Assembly (NCBI GenBank): GCA_002709295.1
Contig: PAQL01000028.1
Span: forward strand, 1 to 49,363
Length of the DNA stretch: 49,363 nt
Reading direction: 5' to 3'
DNA from: Phycisphaerae bacterium
GTDB taxonomy: Bacteria > Planctomycetota > Phycisphaerae > Phycisphaerales > SM1A02
Shown here one piece after another: positions 34,046 to 42,626 of this stretch (position 1 is its first letter; every line of letters begins with the position of its first letter). Below the pieces are notes generated by a model. That model was given only the letters and a program-made list of their open reading frames with translations. It was not told where the DNA came from and did no database searches. Both the position numbers and the translations under genes were made by a program.

Positions 34046-35506
34046 ATGAGCGACACACCGGACCCCGACGTGAGTCCCCAGGAAGAGCATCATGGTCCGG
34101 GAAGTCGCCTGGAGGCGTCTTCCAGGCCCGCCAGGGCGGAAACCGGACTGGCCTCCAGAGGACTGGACCGGGTCGGGCTGATCCTGGCCTGGCTGATTAT
34201 CGGGATCGGGGTGGTGCTCTGGAGCATCAAGCCCGGGGGTGGCGAGGGGGTGGACCCCGTCGCGCAGGTGCCCGATGGCCTCCTGATCGATGCTCAGACC
34301 GAGATGTCGGGCCGGATCTCGCTGGGCATGTCGAGCCTGTTCCCCTTCATCTCCGCGAGGAGCCAGTTGGCTCCCCTGAGCCAGGGATCCCCGGCCGATC
34401 AGATCTGCCTCGCCATCTTCGATGGGGCGACCTCCTCTCCGGAGGAGGGGGCGGCGTCGCTGCAGGGCATCGTTGATGCGCATCCCGACGATCCGATCGT
34501 CGAGCTTCTGGCGCCCCCGATCTTCTCCGCCTTCGAAGCGGTGAGTGACGGGGGGTTGCCCTCGGAGGAGACCTCCGGGCTGCTCGAGGAGCGACTCGGG
34601 TGGTACGGCGGGCTCGCGGCCGCCATGGGCGATCCGGATCGTCTTCAGGTGATCGAACGTGACTGCGCCGGGTTCGCCATGACCCTGGTCACGTTCCTGC
34701 TGGGGTTCGGAATCGCGGGCTTCCTCGGCTTCGTCGGTCTGGTCGTCATCATCTTCCTCGGGTGCGGAAACCCGTCCCTGATCCGGGTTCCGACTCCGGC
34801 TCGACATGTCGTCTATGCCGAGACCTTCGCGGGCTGGCTGCTCCTGATGCTGCTGCTGCAGTTCGTGATGTCGCTCGTCGCTCCCGCGGGTCTCGGGGTT
34901 CTGATGAGCATCCTCGCCTTCTTCGGAAGTCTTCTGGCGCTGGGATGGCCGGTGCTTCGCGGCATCCCCTGGAGCACGGTCAGAGCGGACATCGGTCTGC
35001 GAACGGTCCGCTTTTCGGATGTTCCGACGGGCGTCGCGTCCTGGGCGATGGCCCTGCCCCTCATGGGGATCGGGCTGGCCATCACCCTCGTTCTGATGCT
35101 TCTCCAGACGGTCCTCGCGGGCGAGGCGGCAAGTCCCGGTCATCCGGCCCAGGAGGCTGCGGTGGGTGCGGGAACCGTGCAGCTTGTGCAGCTGTTCATT
35201 CTCGCCTGCGTCGCCGCTCCGATCGTCGAGGAGATCATGTTCCGCGGGGTGTTCCTGACCCACCTGTGCGGCTGGAGTAGGAAATGGCCGCTGCTGCTCG
35301 GGCTGACCTTCGCGATGGCCGTCTCGAGCATCGTGTTCGCCGCGATCCATCCCCAGGGTCCGATCTTCATTCCGCCCCTGGCGGGTCTGGCCGTCGGCTT
35401 CTGCATCTCCCGCCTCTGGCGTGGATCCCTCTGGCCGGCGATCGTTGCGCATGGGGTCAACAACGCCGCGGTGCTGACCTTGAACGTGATGCTCTTCAGC
35501 TCCTGA
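34046..35506 (+). CDS. CPBP family intramembrane glutamic endopeptidase
   Basis: A 486-residue multi-pass membrane protein of the CAAX/Rce1-like CPBP family. The catalytic motifs are in the C-terminal third: EEIMFRG with E395-E396, a His in FAAIHPQG, and HGVNN. An N-terminal helix (about 45-62) is followed by a soluble, helical region of about 150 residues (65-205) that ordinary CPBP proteins lack. The remaining seven or so helices follow from about residue 212. Known relatives process prenylated proteins, modify bacteriocins or sense stress; the substrate here is unknown. The ATG at 34046 follows GGAAAG. It is divergent from rplM. Confidence 0.85.
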   Translation: MSDTPDPDVSPQEEHHGPGSRLEASSRPARAETGLASRGLDRVGLILAWLIIGIGVVLWSIKPGGGEGVDPVAQVPDGLLIDAQTEMSGRISLGMSSLFPFISARSQLAPLSQGSPADQICLAIFDGATSSPEEGAASLQGIVDAHPDDPIVELLAPPIFSAFEAVSDGGLPSEETSGLLEERLGWYGGLAAAMGDPDRLQVIERDCAGFAMTLVTFLLGFGIAGFLGFVGLVVIIFLGCGNPSLIRVPTPARHVVYAETFAGWLLLMLLLQFVMSLVAPAGLGVLMSILAFFGSLLALGWPVLRGIPWSTVRADIGLRTVRFSDVPTGVASWAMALPLMGIGLAITLVLMLLQTVLAGEAASPGHPAQEAAVGAGTVQLVQLFILACVAAPIVEEIMFRGVFLTHLCGWSRKWPLLLGLTFAMAVSSIVFAAIHPQGPIFIPPLAGLAVGFCISRLWRGSLWPAIVAHGVNNAAVLTLNVMLFSS

Positions 35507-35558
35507 GCCCGGGAACCCGATCCGTCGAGCGGGAATCGACAGGATCCGGCAGAGGGTG

Positions 35559-35587
35559 TTCGATCGACGATCCCCGTCGACTAGAAT
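35559..35587 (+). promoter_or_regulatory. possible promoter of the secreted protein gene at 35607
   Basis: TTCGAT, 17-base spacer, TAGAAT (35582-35587). This puts the transcript start about 13 bases before the ATG at 35607, at the GAGGAG ribosome site. Confidence 0.4.
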
Positions 35588-35606
35588 GGACCCCGAGGAG
35601 TCCACC

Positions 35607-36422
35607 ATGCGAATCCGCAACGTCCATCGGGCGAGCCTGGCCGTGATGATGGCCGGTCTGGGAGCTGCCGCGACGCTCGTCGATGCATCGACAGCGGTCG
35701 GCATCGACGACGAGGGTGTGCATTCCGTCATCGGCTTCGAGGACGAGGATGCCTTCATCCCGACCGGGGATCCGACGGACTTCTTCGAACGACTCGTCGA
35801 TCGCTACCGGGAGCTGCGTCACTGCAGCGAGGATGTCCGCATCGAACGGTTGACGATCGACCCTGAGAGCGATGATCCGCCTCTGAGATCCGTGGTCCGG
35901 GTGGTGGCGGAGCTCGGAGAGGATCAACTGACGGTGCGGTCCTCCGATCTCCTCGACGAGATGCTGGATCTCCTCGGTCCCGACGACTTGGACGAGGAGC
36001 AGATCGGTGCCACGGAGTCCGAACTCAGGCTCCTGCCTCATCTTCGACTGCGTTTCAGCCCCGATCCTCTCGAAGGTTTCGCGGGTGGCGACTCCGAGGC
36101 CCTCCGGCCCGCCGAGCTCGAACCGGTGACGTTGGAAGGTCGGGAACTGGTCCGCATGGAGCTCCGCTCCGGGGAATCCGGGGCATCGGAGACCGTCTTC
36201 AGTCTCTTCGTCGATCCGCGAAGCATGCTGGTCGAGCGGATCGAGGGAGAGCAGTGGCTGCCGGGCGGGCTCCATCATCAGACGACGATCCGGGTCGAGG
36301 CCCGCGAGTTCGAATCACCCGGGGATCCGATGCCCGGGGAGAGGCCCGACCGCGATGCGGCCCCCTCCGGGGATTCCGGGGGCTCCGCCAGCCTGAAGTC
36401 CGGCCCGTCCCTCAGCGTGTGA
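35607..36422 (+). CDS. secreted protein of unknown function
   Basis: A 271-residue protein with a signal peptide (MRIRNVHRASLAVMMAGLGA, cleavage probably after DASTA). The mature part has a helical start (DPTDFFERLVDRYRELRHC) and beta-rich alternation of charged and hydrophobic residues (RIERLTIDPES, SVVRVVAELGE, RELVRMELRSGE, ETVFSLFVDPRSMLVERI). The pattern recalls LolA-like or DUF2092-type lipid-binding half-barrels, but I see no diagnostic motif. The C-terminal 30 residues are low complexity (Pro, Gly, Ser, Asp). GAGGAG six bases before the ATG at 35607 supports this start over an upstream one. Confidence 0.65.
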   Translation: MRIRNVHRASLAVMMAGLGAAATLVDASTAVGIDDEGVHSVIGFEDEDAFIPTGDPTDFFERLVDRYRELRHCSEDVRIERLTIDPESDDPPLRSVVRVVAELGEDQLTVRSSDLLDEMLDLLGPDDLDEEQIGATESELRLLPHLRLRFSPDPLEGFAGGDSEALRPAELEPVTLEGRELVRMELRSGESGASETVFSLFVDPRSMLVERIEGEQWLPGGLHHQTTIRVEAREFESPGDPMPGERPDRDAAPSGDSGGSASLKSGPSLSV

Positions 36423-36481
36423 GCGACTGCGGGGGAACCGGTGTCGACCATCGTCTCCGATGGAGCGCCGGCCGCCTCGCT

Positions 36482-36688
36482 TCAACCGACGATCCTGAAC
36501 TGATCCCGTGGACCGTCGAGCACGATCACGGATGCCGCCGTCACGATGCCGGCGGGCATCGTGACCCATCGGTCGTGCCGAAGGACGAAGGCTCCACCCA
36601 CTCCGAGCGGAAGCCGGGCGAACCCCGGTGAGGCGACGAACCTCGAGACCGCACGGCCCGGACATGCCGGGACGATCCGATCACTCAC
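36482..36688 (-). CDS. possible small protein, tentative
   Basis: A GTG-started frame of 68 codons in the 394-base gap between the secreted protein and the convergent HNH gene. About three quarters of its codons end in G or C, which is compatible with real coding here but not proof. No ribosome site is well placed, no family is recognised, and a perfect 11-base inverted repeat (36540-36565) lies inside it. It may equally be non-coding. Confidence 0.3.
   Translation of the reverse strand: MSDRIVPACPGRAVSRFVASPGFARLPLGVGGAFVLRHDRWVTMPAGIVTAASVIVLDGPRDQFRIVG
36540..36565. repeat. perfect 11-base inverted repeat, hairpin
   Basis: GTCACGATGCC / GGCATCGTGAC with a four-base GGCG loop, in the gap between convergent genes. 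No U tract. It may be a terminator-like or RNA element. Confidence 0.6.
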
Positions 36689-36816
36689 GAGAGGCGGGTG
36701 TGCCTCCCCGGAAATCCGCTTTCACAGAGATGTCCGGGGGGAGGACCTCGGCAGCCCGCGAGGTCCCACGAGCGTCCGCCTTCTCCGGGGACGGCATCGG
36801 CCTCGGGCCCGATCGG

Positions 36817-37488
36817 TCAGTGGAGTTCGATGGTCCAGTACGCCTCGTCCAGGAACGCCTTCCAGGAGTCGTACTTCCCCGAGCCGAGTCGGACCGTGAT
36901 CGCGGGGTTCCGCCTCGGTCGCACCGGCTTTCGCACCAGTCTCATCCCGGCCTGGCCGGGAGTCCGGCCGCCCTTGCGGGCGTTGCACTTCACACACGCG
37001 CAGACCAGATTCTCCCATGCGTTGTCGCCGCCCTGGACCCGGGGCTTCACGTGGTCGAGGGTCAGTTCCCTCGTGGGGAAGGATCGACCGCAGTACTGGC
37101 AGCGATTCAGATCCCTGGCGTAGATGTTGCGGCGATTCAGCTTGACCGTTCGTCGGGGTCGCTTGTCGTAGTCCAGCACCCTGATGATCTTGGGGACCGC
37201 GATGGTGAAGCGGGTGGTGCGCACCCAGTCGTGCTGCTCGGGCTCGAACTCCCTCTGGAGTTCCGCGATGTCCGACCAGGTCGCGAAATCGTAGTTTCGA
37301 TAGCTGCCGTCCTCGACCGCGATGACCTCGGCCACCTCCCTCGCGAGCAGCGAGAACGCCCGACGGGCATCGATGACTCGAATGGCCGCGTAGAGACGGT
37401 TCAGGACGAGGACGCGGGCTTCCAGCCCGGATCCATGGTTCGAATCCCGGGAAGGGTCGCATCCGTCTGCGCTGATCGCCATCGCCAT
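36817..37488 (-). CDS. HNH endonuclease family protein
   Basis: A 223-residue protein with a C-terminal HNH domain. It has a first zinc CxxC (NRCQYCGRSF), the catalytic His in LTLDHVKPRVQGG, the Asn in NAWENLVCAC, and a second CxxC (CACVKCNARKGG). The N-terminal half (about 25-120) begins VLVLNRLYAAIRVIDARRAF and is typical of a widespread chromosomal HNH family, often found singly in cyanobacteria and planctomycetes. GGAGGT eight bases before the ATG at 37488 is one of the best ribosome sites here. No methylase or mobile-element gene is near, so there is no sign of a restriction system or homing element. Function uncertain, possibly DNA repair. Confidence 0.85.
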   Translation of the reverse strand: MAMAISADGCDPSRDSNHGSGLEARVLVLNRLYAAIRVIDARRAFSLLAREVAEVIAVEDGSYRNYDFATWSDIAELQREFEPEQHDWVRTTRFTIAVPKIIRVLDYDKRPRRTVKLNRRNIYARDLNRCQYCGRSFPTRELTLDHVKPRVQGGDNAWENLVCACVKCNARKGGRTPGQAGMRLVRKPVRPRRNPAITVRLGSGKYDSWKAFLDEAYWTIELH

Positions 37489-37572
37489 GCCTGCGCACCT
37501 CCGTGCTGGTCCCGATCATCCGGGCCGTTCGTCGTGGCGCGGTCGGCTCCGCCGACCGCTTCCGATGGTATC

Positions 37573-37601
37573 GGTATCGGCCGGGTGCGAGGTGATTTCA
37601 A
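37573..37601 (-). promoter_or_regulatory. possible promoter of the HNH gene
   Basis: On the minus strand: TTGAAA, 17-base spacer, GATACC, the last being half of a direct repeat GATACCGATACC. It is located 85 bases before the HNH start, in a 156-base gap. Confidence 0.4.
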
Positions 37602-37644
37602 GTCAAGACGGCTCCAAGGGCCGGGAATGGCCCTGCCGTGGCTC

Positions 37645-38346
37645 TCAGTCGGTGGAATCGAGGTCGCCGTGACGCCAGGAGGTCATGGTCGGCACATCGG
37701 AGGGGGCGACCACGACCCATGCCTCCTCGGGCAGACGGGTGTTGATCGCCTCCATCACGGCGGCCGCCGGAAGGACACCGCTTCCGAGTGGACAGGCGGT
37801 CATGTTCTCGCCGGTCTCGTCGGGCCGGGCATCGGCCAGCAGGACGAAGTCCGCTCTGGGGATCATGGACTCGAGGATCCGGGTGAAGTGATCCTCGGCA
37901 TCGCCGATCATCTCGGGAAGCAGCAGGTCGGCAGGGGACACCGCGAGGCCGAAGGGCTCGTCCTCCCGGCGGCGAAGAAGATCGAGAGTGCCCTGAGGGT
38001 CGCTGAGCACGTGCCGGGCGTGGGGGCGGAAGCAGAGCGTCCGGCCGGCGTTGCGAAGCGGCTCGCGGACGTCGTCACAGAACCTCTCGAGGCGCTCGTG
38101 CCCCTCGCTCATCCAGGTCCGGGGTTCGTCGGAGAAGAGTTCCTCTCCGAGCGTGCCGCTCCAGGCGACGAGATTCCCGCCCGGAATGTCGAGCGGGCAG
38201 GTCCAGTGGTCGTCGAGTGGATTGCCGGGGACGATCGAGGCCAGCGCCTCGCCGGGCATGCCGTGGGGAAGCACGAGGTCGGCGACGGCGTCGGGCACCC
38301 CGAGGCTTCGTGCGGTGCCGACATCGAGGATCGTGGCCATGCGCAT
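37645..38346 (-). CDS. uncharacterised protein, possibly sugar-isomerase/AP-endonuclease-like TIM barrel
   Basis: A 233-residue soluble protein four bases after queD and so last gene of the ribosomal/queD operon. It contains alternating strand and helix segments. TLCFRPHARHVLSDPQGTLD, then FGLAVSPADLLL and ADFVLLADA resemble the central strands of xylose-isomerase-like barrels, where a His and an Asp on successive strands bind metal. The protein is short for a full barrel (usual length 260-300), and I cannot place all ligands, so the call is weak. The ATG at 38346 or the in-frame ATG at 38340 could be used. A link to queuosine or pterin metabolism is suggested by position only. Confidence 0.5.
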   Translation of the reverse strand: MRMATILDVGTARSLGVPDAVADLVLPHGMPGEALASIVPGNPLDDHWTCPLDIPGGNLVAWSGTLGEELFSDEPRTWMSEGHERLERFCDDVREPLRNAGRTLCFRPHARHVLSDPQGTLDLLRRREDEPFGLAVSPADLLLPEMIGDAEDHFTRILESMIPRADFVLLADARPDETGENMTACPLGSGVLPAAAVMEAINTRLPEEAWVVVAPSDVPTMTSWRHGDLDSTD

Positions 38347-38350
38347 GAGG

Positions 38351-38713
<363 letters not shown>

Positions 38714-38723
38714 GGACCCTGGA

Positions 38724-39113
38724 TCAGCCCTGGCCTTCTTCGACCCACTTCAGTCCGCGACGACGGTCGCGGAGACGGCGTGCCTTGCCGATGCGGTCGC
38801 GGAGGTAGTACAGCTTCGCCCGGCGGGCATCGCCGCGGCGAACGACCTCGATCTTCGCGATCCGGGGACTGTGCAGGGGGAAGATCCTCTCGACGCCCTC
38901 GTTGGCCACGATGCGACGCACGGTCAGGGTGCGGTTGATGCCGCGGCCCTTCATGCCGATCAGCACGCCCTGGAAGACCTGGATTCGCTCCTTGTCTCCC
39001 TCGATGATGCGGTAGTGGACGTCGACGGTGTCGCCGATGGTCATGTCCGAAAGCTGGTCGTCGCCCTTGAGCTGGTCGGCGACCACGGATTCCACGAACT
39101 CGGTGCGGTTCAT
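38724..39113 (-). CDS. rplS: large ribosomal subunit protein bL19
   Basis: Ribosomal protein L19 at the 30S-50S interface. The 129-residue sequence contains [21 protein letters not shown] split by family-typical spacing, [41 protein letters not shown] and KLYYLRD. Its ATG overlaps the trmD stop (ATGA). Third gene in the rpsP-trmD-rplS order seen in many bacteria. Confidence 0.96.
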   Translation of the reverse strand: MNRTEFVESVVADQLKGDDQLSDMTIGDTVDVHYRIIEGDKERIQVFQGVLIGMKGRGINRTLTVRRIVANEGVERIFPLHSPRIAKIEVVRRGDARRAKLYYLRDRIGKARRLRDRRRGLKWVEEGQG

Positions 39114-39913
39114 GAGCTTGAGACTCCCGGGCCGTCGCCCGATTGTTCCCCTCGAGCGGGCTCGCCGCCGTCGGGTTGCCGCGACGTGGGTCGAACGTCG
39201 TCGCCCAGGGGTCGCGGTTCTGAAAGAAGGTCGGGACGGCGCCGTCGCGTCCGTTCGACCGATTGTTCACGTCGCCAGCGAGCCACGGCACCGTGGTCCC
39301 CGCTGAGCAGGATGTCGGGCACGGCCCGGCCTCGCCATTCACGGGGCCGGGTGTAGTGGGGGCAGTCGAGCAGGGGACGTCCCTCCTCGTCGCGGGTGCT
39401 GAAGGAGTCCTCGGAGGCCGAGTCCTCGTGACCCAGGACGCCAGGCAGGAGACGGACGATCGCGTCGATCAGGGTCATCGCGGGCAGTTCGCCGCCCGAG
39501 AGGACGTAGTCGCCGACCGAGATCTCGAGCGGGTCGAGTTCCTCGATCACGCGTTCGTCGATCCCTTCGTAGTGACCCGCGATCAGCAGGAGCCGCTCCG
39601 AGGACGCGAGGTCCTCGACGCGGGACTGCCGGAGCGGTTCGCCCTGCGGAGTCAGCAGGACACGGCGCGCAGGACGCTCGTCGAGCGCCTCGATCGCGTT
39701 GACCGCATTCCACATTGGTTCGCAGAGCATCACCATGCCGGGTCCTCCACCGAACGGTCGGTCGTCCACGGTGCGATGGTTGTCGCTGGTCCAGTCCCGG
39801 AGGTCGTGGAGGTTGTACTCCGCGATCTCCGAGGCGGCGGCTCGTCCGGGCATGCTCGTCGCGAGAACCTCGCGGAACATGTCGGGGAAGAGCGTCAGGA
39901 CATCGAATCGCAT
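39110..39913 (-). CDS. trmD: tRNA (guanine-37-N1)-methyltransferase TrmD
   Basis: SPOUT methyltransferase that makes m1G37 and prevents +1 frameshifting. Signature segments are [13 protein letters not shown] at the N-terminus, [26 protein letters not shown] and [17 protein letters not shown], which form the trefoil knot, and the C-terminal [20 protein letters not shown] cut at the usual place. The 267-residue length includes an additional hydrophilic tail of about 40 residues ([10 protein letters not shown] to the end). The start is placed at the ATG at 39913, because TrmD normally begins MRxDxLTLFP; an ATG at 39931 would add six residues. RimM, usually between rpsP and trmD, is absent. Confidence 0.95.
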   Translation of the reverse strand: MRFDVLTLFPDMFREVLATSMPGRAAASEIAEYNLHDLRDWTSDNHRTVDDRPFGGGPGMVMLCEPMWNAVNAIEALDERPARRVLLTPQGEPLRQSRVEDLASSERLLLIAGHYEGIDERVIEELDPLEISVGDYVLSGGELPAMTLIDAIVRLLPGVLGHEDSASEDSFSTRDEEGRPLLDCPHYTRPREWRGRAVPDILLSGDHGAVARWRREQSVERTRRRRPDLLSEPRPLGDDVRPTSRQPDGGEPARGEQSGDGPGVSSS

Positions 39914-39953
39914 CGAAGTCGGTCCGACCATCGGCTGGTCGGCCGGTCGCGGA

Positions 39954-40283
39954 TCATTCCGCGGCCGGCTCCGCAGTGCCTTCGGCGGTCACGGCCTCGT
40001 CCACGTCGACCAGGTCCTTGTGGTGGGGACCGGGCTTCGGATCGATGCCGTGCTTCTTGAAGATCGCCGCCACCGTCTCGCTGGGCTGGGCACCGACCGA
40101 CAACCAGTGGTGGATCAGGCCGGGCTTGAGGTGGTAACGCTTGTTCTCGTCGGGGGTGATCGGGTCGTACCAACCCAGGTTTTCGATCACTCGTCCGTCG
40201 CGCGGGGATCGCTTGTCCATCGCACCGATTCGGTAGAAGGGGCGTCGGATCCGACCCATGCGCTTCATGCGCAGAACGACCAT
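39954..40283 (-). CDS. rpsP: small ribosomal subunit protein bS16
   Basis: Ribosomal protein S16, an assembly protein of the 30S body. MVVLRMKRMGRIRRPFYRIG at the start and ENLGWYDP, then LSVGAQPSETVAAIFKKHG are standard. After residue 80 it has an acidic, Ala/Glu-rich tail (VDEAVTAEGTAEPAAE). First gene of the rpsP-trmD-rplS-queD operon. Confidence 0.96.
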   Translation of the reverse strand: MVVLRMKRMGRIRRPFYRIGAMDKRSPRDGRVIENLGWYDPITPDENKRYHLKPGLIHHWLSVGAQPSETVAAIFKKHGIDPKPGPHHKDLVDVDEAVTAEGTAEPAAE

Positions 40284-40419
40284 GATTCATTCCTCGCTGG
40301 CGTGGTCCTCGGCTCCCCCTCGCCAACACGGCGGGGGTGGATGGAGCTCGGGTGGCTCGTGGAAGTCCTCCTCGAGGACTCGTGCGAACCGGCCTTCGGC
40401 CCACGGGGGCGAATCGGAG

Positions 40420-40447
40420 ATCCTACCAGACCCCTCCTGGTGGTCAA
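40420..40447 (-). promoter_or_regulatory. predicted promoter of the rpsP operon
   Basis: On the minus strand: TTGACC, 16-base spacer, TAGGAT (40425-40420). The leader to the rpsP ATG at 40283 would be about 130 bases. Confidence 0.65.
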
Positions 40448-40451
40448 CCGT

Positions 40452-40470
40452 CCGGGGTCTCAACCCCCGG
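40452..40470 (-). terminator. weak hairpin over the stop of the M50 protease gene
   Basis: CCGGGG / CCCCGG, six base pairs with a seven-base loop, overlapping the stop codon of the protease gene and abutting the rpsP promoter. No U tract; termination is only possible. Confidence 0.3.
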
Positions 40471-41152
40471 TCAGGCCCAGAACCACCCCCTGGACCGCGC
40501 CCGCCCAGGCATCGGAGATGCTCATCATCAGGCCCATGAACACCGATCCGAAGTCGGTGATCCAGAAGAGCATGATGAAGATGCCCAGGCCGATCAGAGA
40601 GGCGTTGGGATTCATGAGCAGACGGGCGTAAGGGTCCGAGAACGAGGCAAGGATCCGGGAGCCGTCGAGCGGGGGGATCGGCAGCAGGTTCAGGGCGAGG
40701 AGGATCAGGTTGAGCCACCCCCCGATGAGCAGGAAGGTGAACAGATGCTCCGCCCACTGCGGGGCGCCGTCCTTCGCGAGCAGGAGCCCGGAGACCGTTC
40801 CGGCCGCGGTCAGAAGGATGAACGCGAGGATCAGGTTCACCGCCGGTCCGGCCGCCGCGACGATCGCATCCCCCCAGCGACGGTGCCGGAAGTTGTGCGG
40901 GTTCACCGGCATCAGGCCCCAGGCGAATCCGATCAGCAGGAAGGCGATGATGCTGTAGGTCCCCATGTGCACGAGGGGGTTGAAGGTCATGTGGCCGGTG
41001 CGGCGGGGGGTGTCGTCGCCCTCCCAGATCGCGGCGACTCCATGGCCGAGTTCATGCAGGGAGATCGAGACGATCACCCAGATGATCCAGGACGCGAGAA
41101 GCACGGTCTGCCCCGCCTGCCAGTAGTCCGCGATCCACCATCCACTGTTCAT
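40460..41152 (-). CDS. site-2 protease family (M50) membrane metalloprotease
   Basis: A 230-residue integral membrane zinc protease. The catalytic HELGHG lies in the first part (about residues 33-38), within a hydrophobic segment. The third zinc ligand is the Asp of NLLPIPPLDGSRIL near residues 159-172. About six membrane spans are visible. There is no PDZ or CBS domain, so it belongs to the compact S2P group rather than RseP. The start ATG overlaps the moaC stop (ATGA). Compact S2P proteins of this type are widespread, with unknown targets. Confidence 0.88.
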   Translation of the reverse strand: MNSGWWIADYWQAGQTVLLASWIIWVIVSISLHELGHGVAAIWEGDDTPRRTGHMTFNPLVHMGTYSIIAFLLIGFAWGLMPVNPHNFRHRRWGDAIVAAAGPAVNLILAFILLTAAGTVSGLLLAKDGAPQWAEHLFTFLLIGGWLNLILLALNLLPIPPLDGSRILASFSDPYARLLMNPNASLIGLGIFIMLFWITDFGSVFMGLMMSISDAWAGAVQGVVLGLTGG

Positions 41153-41607
41153 GCGACGGGTTCCTTCCGCTTCTCGACGAGTCTGACGTCATCGACCGCG
41201 AGATCCGCGTCGATGCCCTTCACCATGTCCCACACCGTGAGCAACGCGGTGGAGGTCGCCACCAGGGCCTCCATCTCCACCCCGGTCCGGGCGGTGGTGC
41301 GGACCGTGGTCCTGCAACGCATGCGATCGGAGGCGGTGCGTTCGAATTCGATCTCCACCGAGTCCAGCGGGAGGGTGTGGCAGAGGGGGATCGTCTCGTC
41401 GGTGCGCTTCGCGGCCTGGATGCCGGCGATCCGTGCGGTCCCCATGGCCTCGCCCTTGGGCAGGTCGCCCGCCTCGAGTCGATCGAGCGTCCCCGACGCG
41501 GCGACCAGGAAGCCCTCCGCGATCGCGGTCCGCCTCAACGGCGGCTTGTCACCGACGTCGACCATGCGGGCCCGGCCGTCGGCATCTAGATGGGTCAGGT
41601 CGCTCAT
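41149..41607 (-). CDS. moaC: cyclic pyranopterin monophosphate synthase MoaC
   Basis: Works with MoaA to turn GTP into cyclic pyranopterin monophosphate, the first stage of molybdenum cofactor synthesis. The 152-residue sequence shows MVDVGDKPPLRRTAIAEG, the active-site segment IPLCHTLPLD (usually CHPLPL), TGVEMEALVATSTALLTVWD and the Lys/Asp of MVKGIDADL. The start is the ATG at 41607 (MSDLTHLD); the longer upstream frame is antisense to other sequence. It is translationally coupled to the M50 gene. No other moa gene is in the window. Confidence 0.93.
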   Translation of the reverse strand: MSDLTHLDADGRARMVDVGDKPPLRRTAIAEGFLVAASGTLDRLEAGDLPKGEAMGTARIAGIQAAKRTDETIPLCHTLPLDSVEIEFERTASDRMRCRTTVRTTARTGVEMEALVATSTALLTVWDMVKGIDADLAVDDVRLVEKRKEPVA

Positions 41608-41710
41608 GAACCGCAGTATCGCGGTTCTTCGGTCGGGGCGTCGGTGGACCGGGTCGAAATGGTCCGTTCCGGGCATCGAATCAACGCACGAGGACATGAT
41701 CATGCCTCAC

Positions 41711-41716
41711 TAGACT
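41711..41716 (+). promoter_or_regulatory. -10 box of the EEP gene, leaderless arrangement
   Basis: TAGACT ends six bases before the ATG at 41723; no Shine-Dalgarno is present. Confidence 0.5.
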
Positions 41717-41722
41717 GGCGGC

Positions 41723-42607
41723 ATGCACGAACCTCCTGATCGAAGCCCCAGCGCCCGGCTGCCCGCTCTTCTCGGCTTGGTGCTCCTCGCCCAGGCGTGC
41801 CAGGGGCCGCCGGCCGAGACCATCGAGGTCATCAACTGGAACACCTGGCACCTCTTCGACCACCAGGCGAAGCTCGAGGAGGCGACGACCTGGATCGTCG
41901 AGGAAGGGCCGGATCTCCTGGCGCTGCAGGAGGTCCTGCACTGCGACGAGGAAAGGCTGAGGGAGCTTGCCCGGGCGTGGGGGCACGAGCATGCCGTGAT
42001 GCACAAGGAGAGGGGGTACCCGGTCGCGTTGACCAGCTCGGCCCCGATCGAGGTGGTGGAACGCCGGGTGGAGGGCTGGCACCATGGGTTCCTGCACGCG
42101 CGGACCCACGGGCTCGAGGTGTTCGTGGTGCACTTCTGGCCCACCCGGTCCGGCGAGGCGGTGATCATCGCCGAGATGGCGGAGACCCTCGTGAAGCAGG
42201 GACGCCCGGTACTGGTGCTGGGGGACTTCAACGGCAAGATACGCTTCGACGAGTCCTATTTGATCGAGCACGGGTTCGGGGAGGAGAAGAACGGTGAGAT
42301 GGTGTTCGACTACCGGATCACCGATGCCTTCCTCGACCGCGGGTTCTTGGAACTGGTCAGCGAGCACGGCTCCGACGACCTCTACACGTTCGGGTCGCCC
42401 GCGCTGATCCCGAAATGGGCGAAGACCATGGACGAGGTCGAACAGCGCCGTCGGCGCATCGACTTCGTCTTCGCCAGCTCCGATCTGGCCGAGGGGTGCC
42501 GGTCGGCGGGGGTGGACGTGAACGACGAACGGGTGGGTCTCTACTCCGACCACTACCCGGTCCTCTGCACCCTGGAGCTTCCGGACCTCTCGTCGGAGGC
42601 CCGCTAG
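41723..42607 (+). CDS. endonuclease/exonuclease/phosphatase family protein, exported
   Basis: A 294-residue EEP-fold hydrolase. Active-site segments appear in order: VINWNTWHL (Asn), LLALQEV (Glu), LVLGDFNGK (Asp and Asn), RRRRIDFVFAS (Asp), and SDHYPV (Asp-His). The N-terminus has a hydrophobic signal (LLGLVLLAQACQG) ending in Cys, a weak lipobox (AQAC), so it is exported and perhaps lipid-anchored. Such enzymes hydrolyse phosphodiesters or phosphomonoesters; the exported location would suit phosphate or nucleic acid scavenging or phospholipid head-group cleavage. It ends 19 bases before the convergent amidohydrolase stop. Confidence 0.85.
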   Translation: MHEPPDRSPSARLPALLGLVLLAQACQGPPAETIEVINWNTWHLFDHQAKLEEATTWIVEEGPDLLALQEVLHCDEERLRELARAWGHEHAVMHKERGYPVALTSSAPIEVVERRVEGWHHGFLHARTHGLEVFVVHFWPTRSGEAVIIAEMAETLVKQGRPVLVLGDFNGKIRFDESYLIEHGFGEEKNGEMVFDYRITDAFLDRGFLELVSEHGSDDLYTFGSPALIPKWAKTMDEVEQRRRRIDFVFASSDLAEGCRSAGVDVNDERVGLYSDHYPVLCTLELPDLSSEAR

Positions 42608-42626
42608 ACGATCGGGTGCCTCCGTC

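Noticed and set aside
36817-37488. HNH nuclease as part of a mobile intron, restriction or phage element
   Set aside because: No methylase, intron, integrase or repeat is near, and base composition is like the neighbours.
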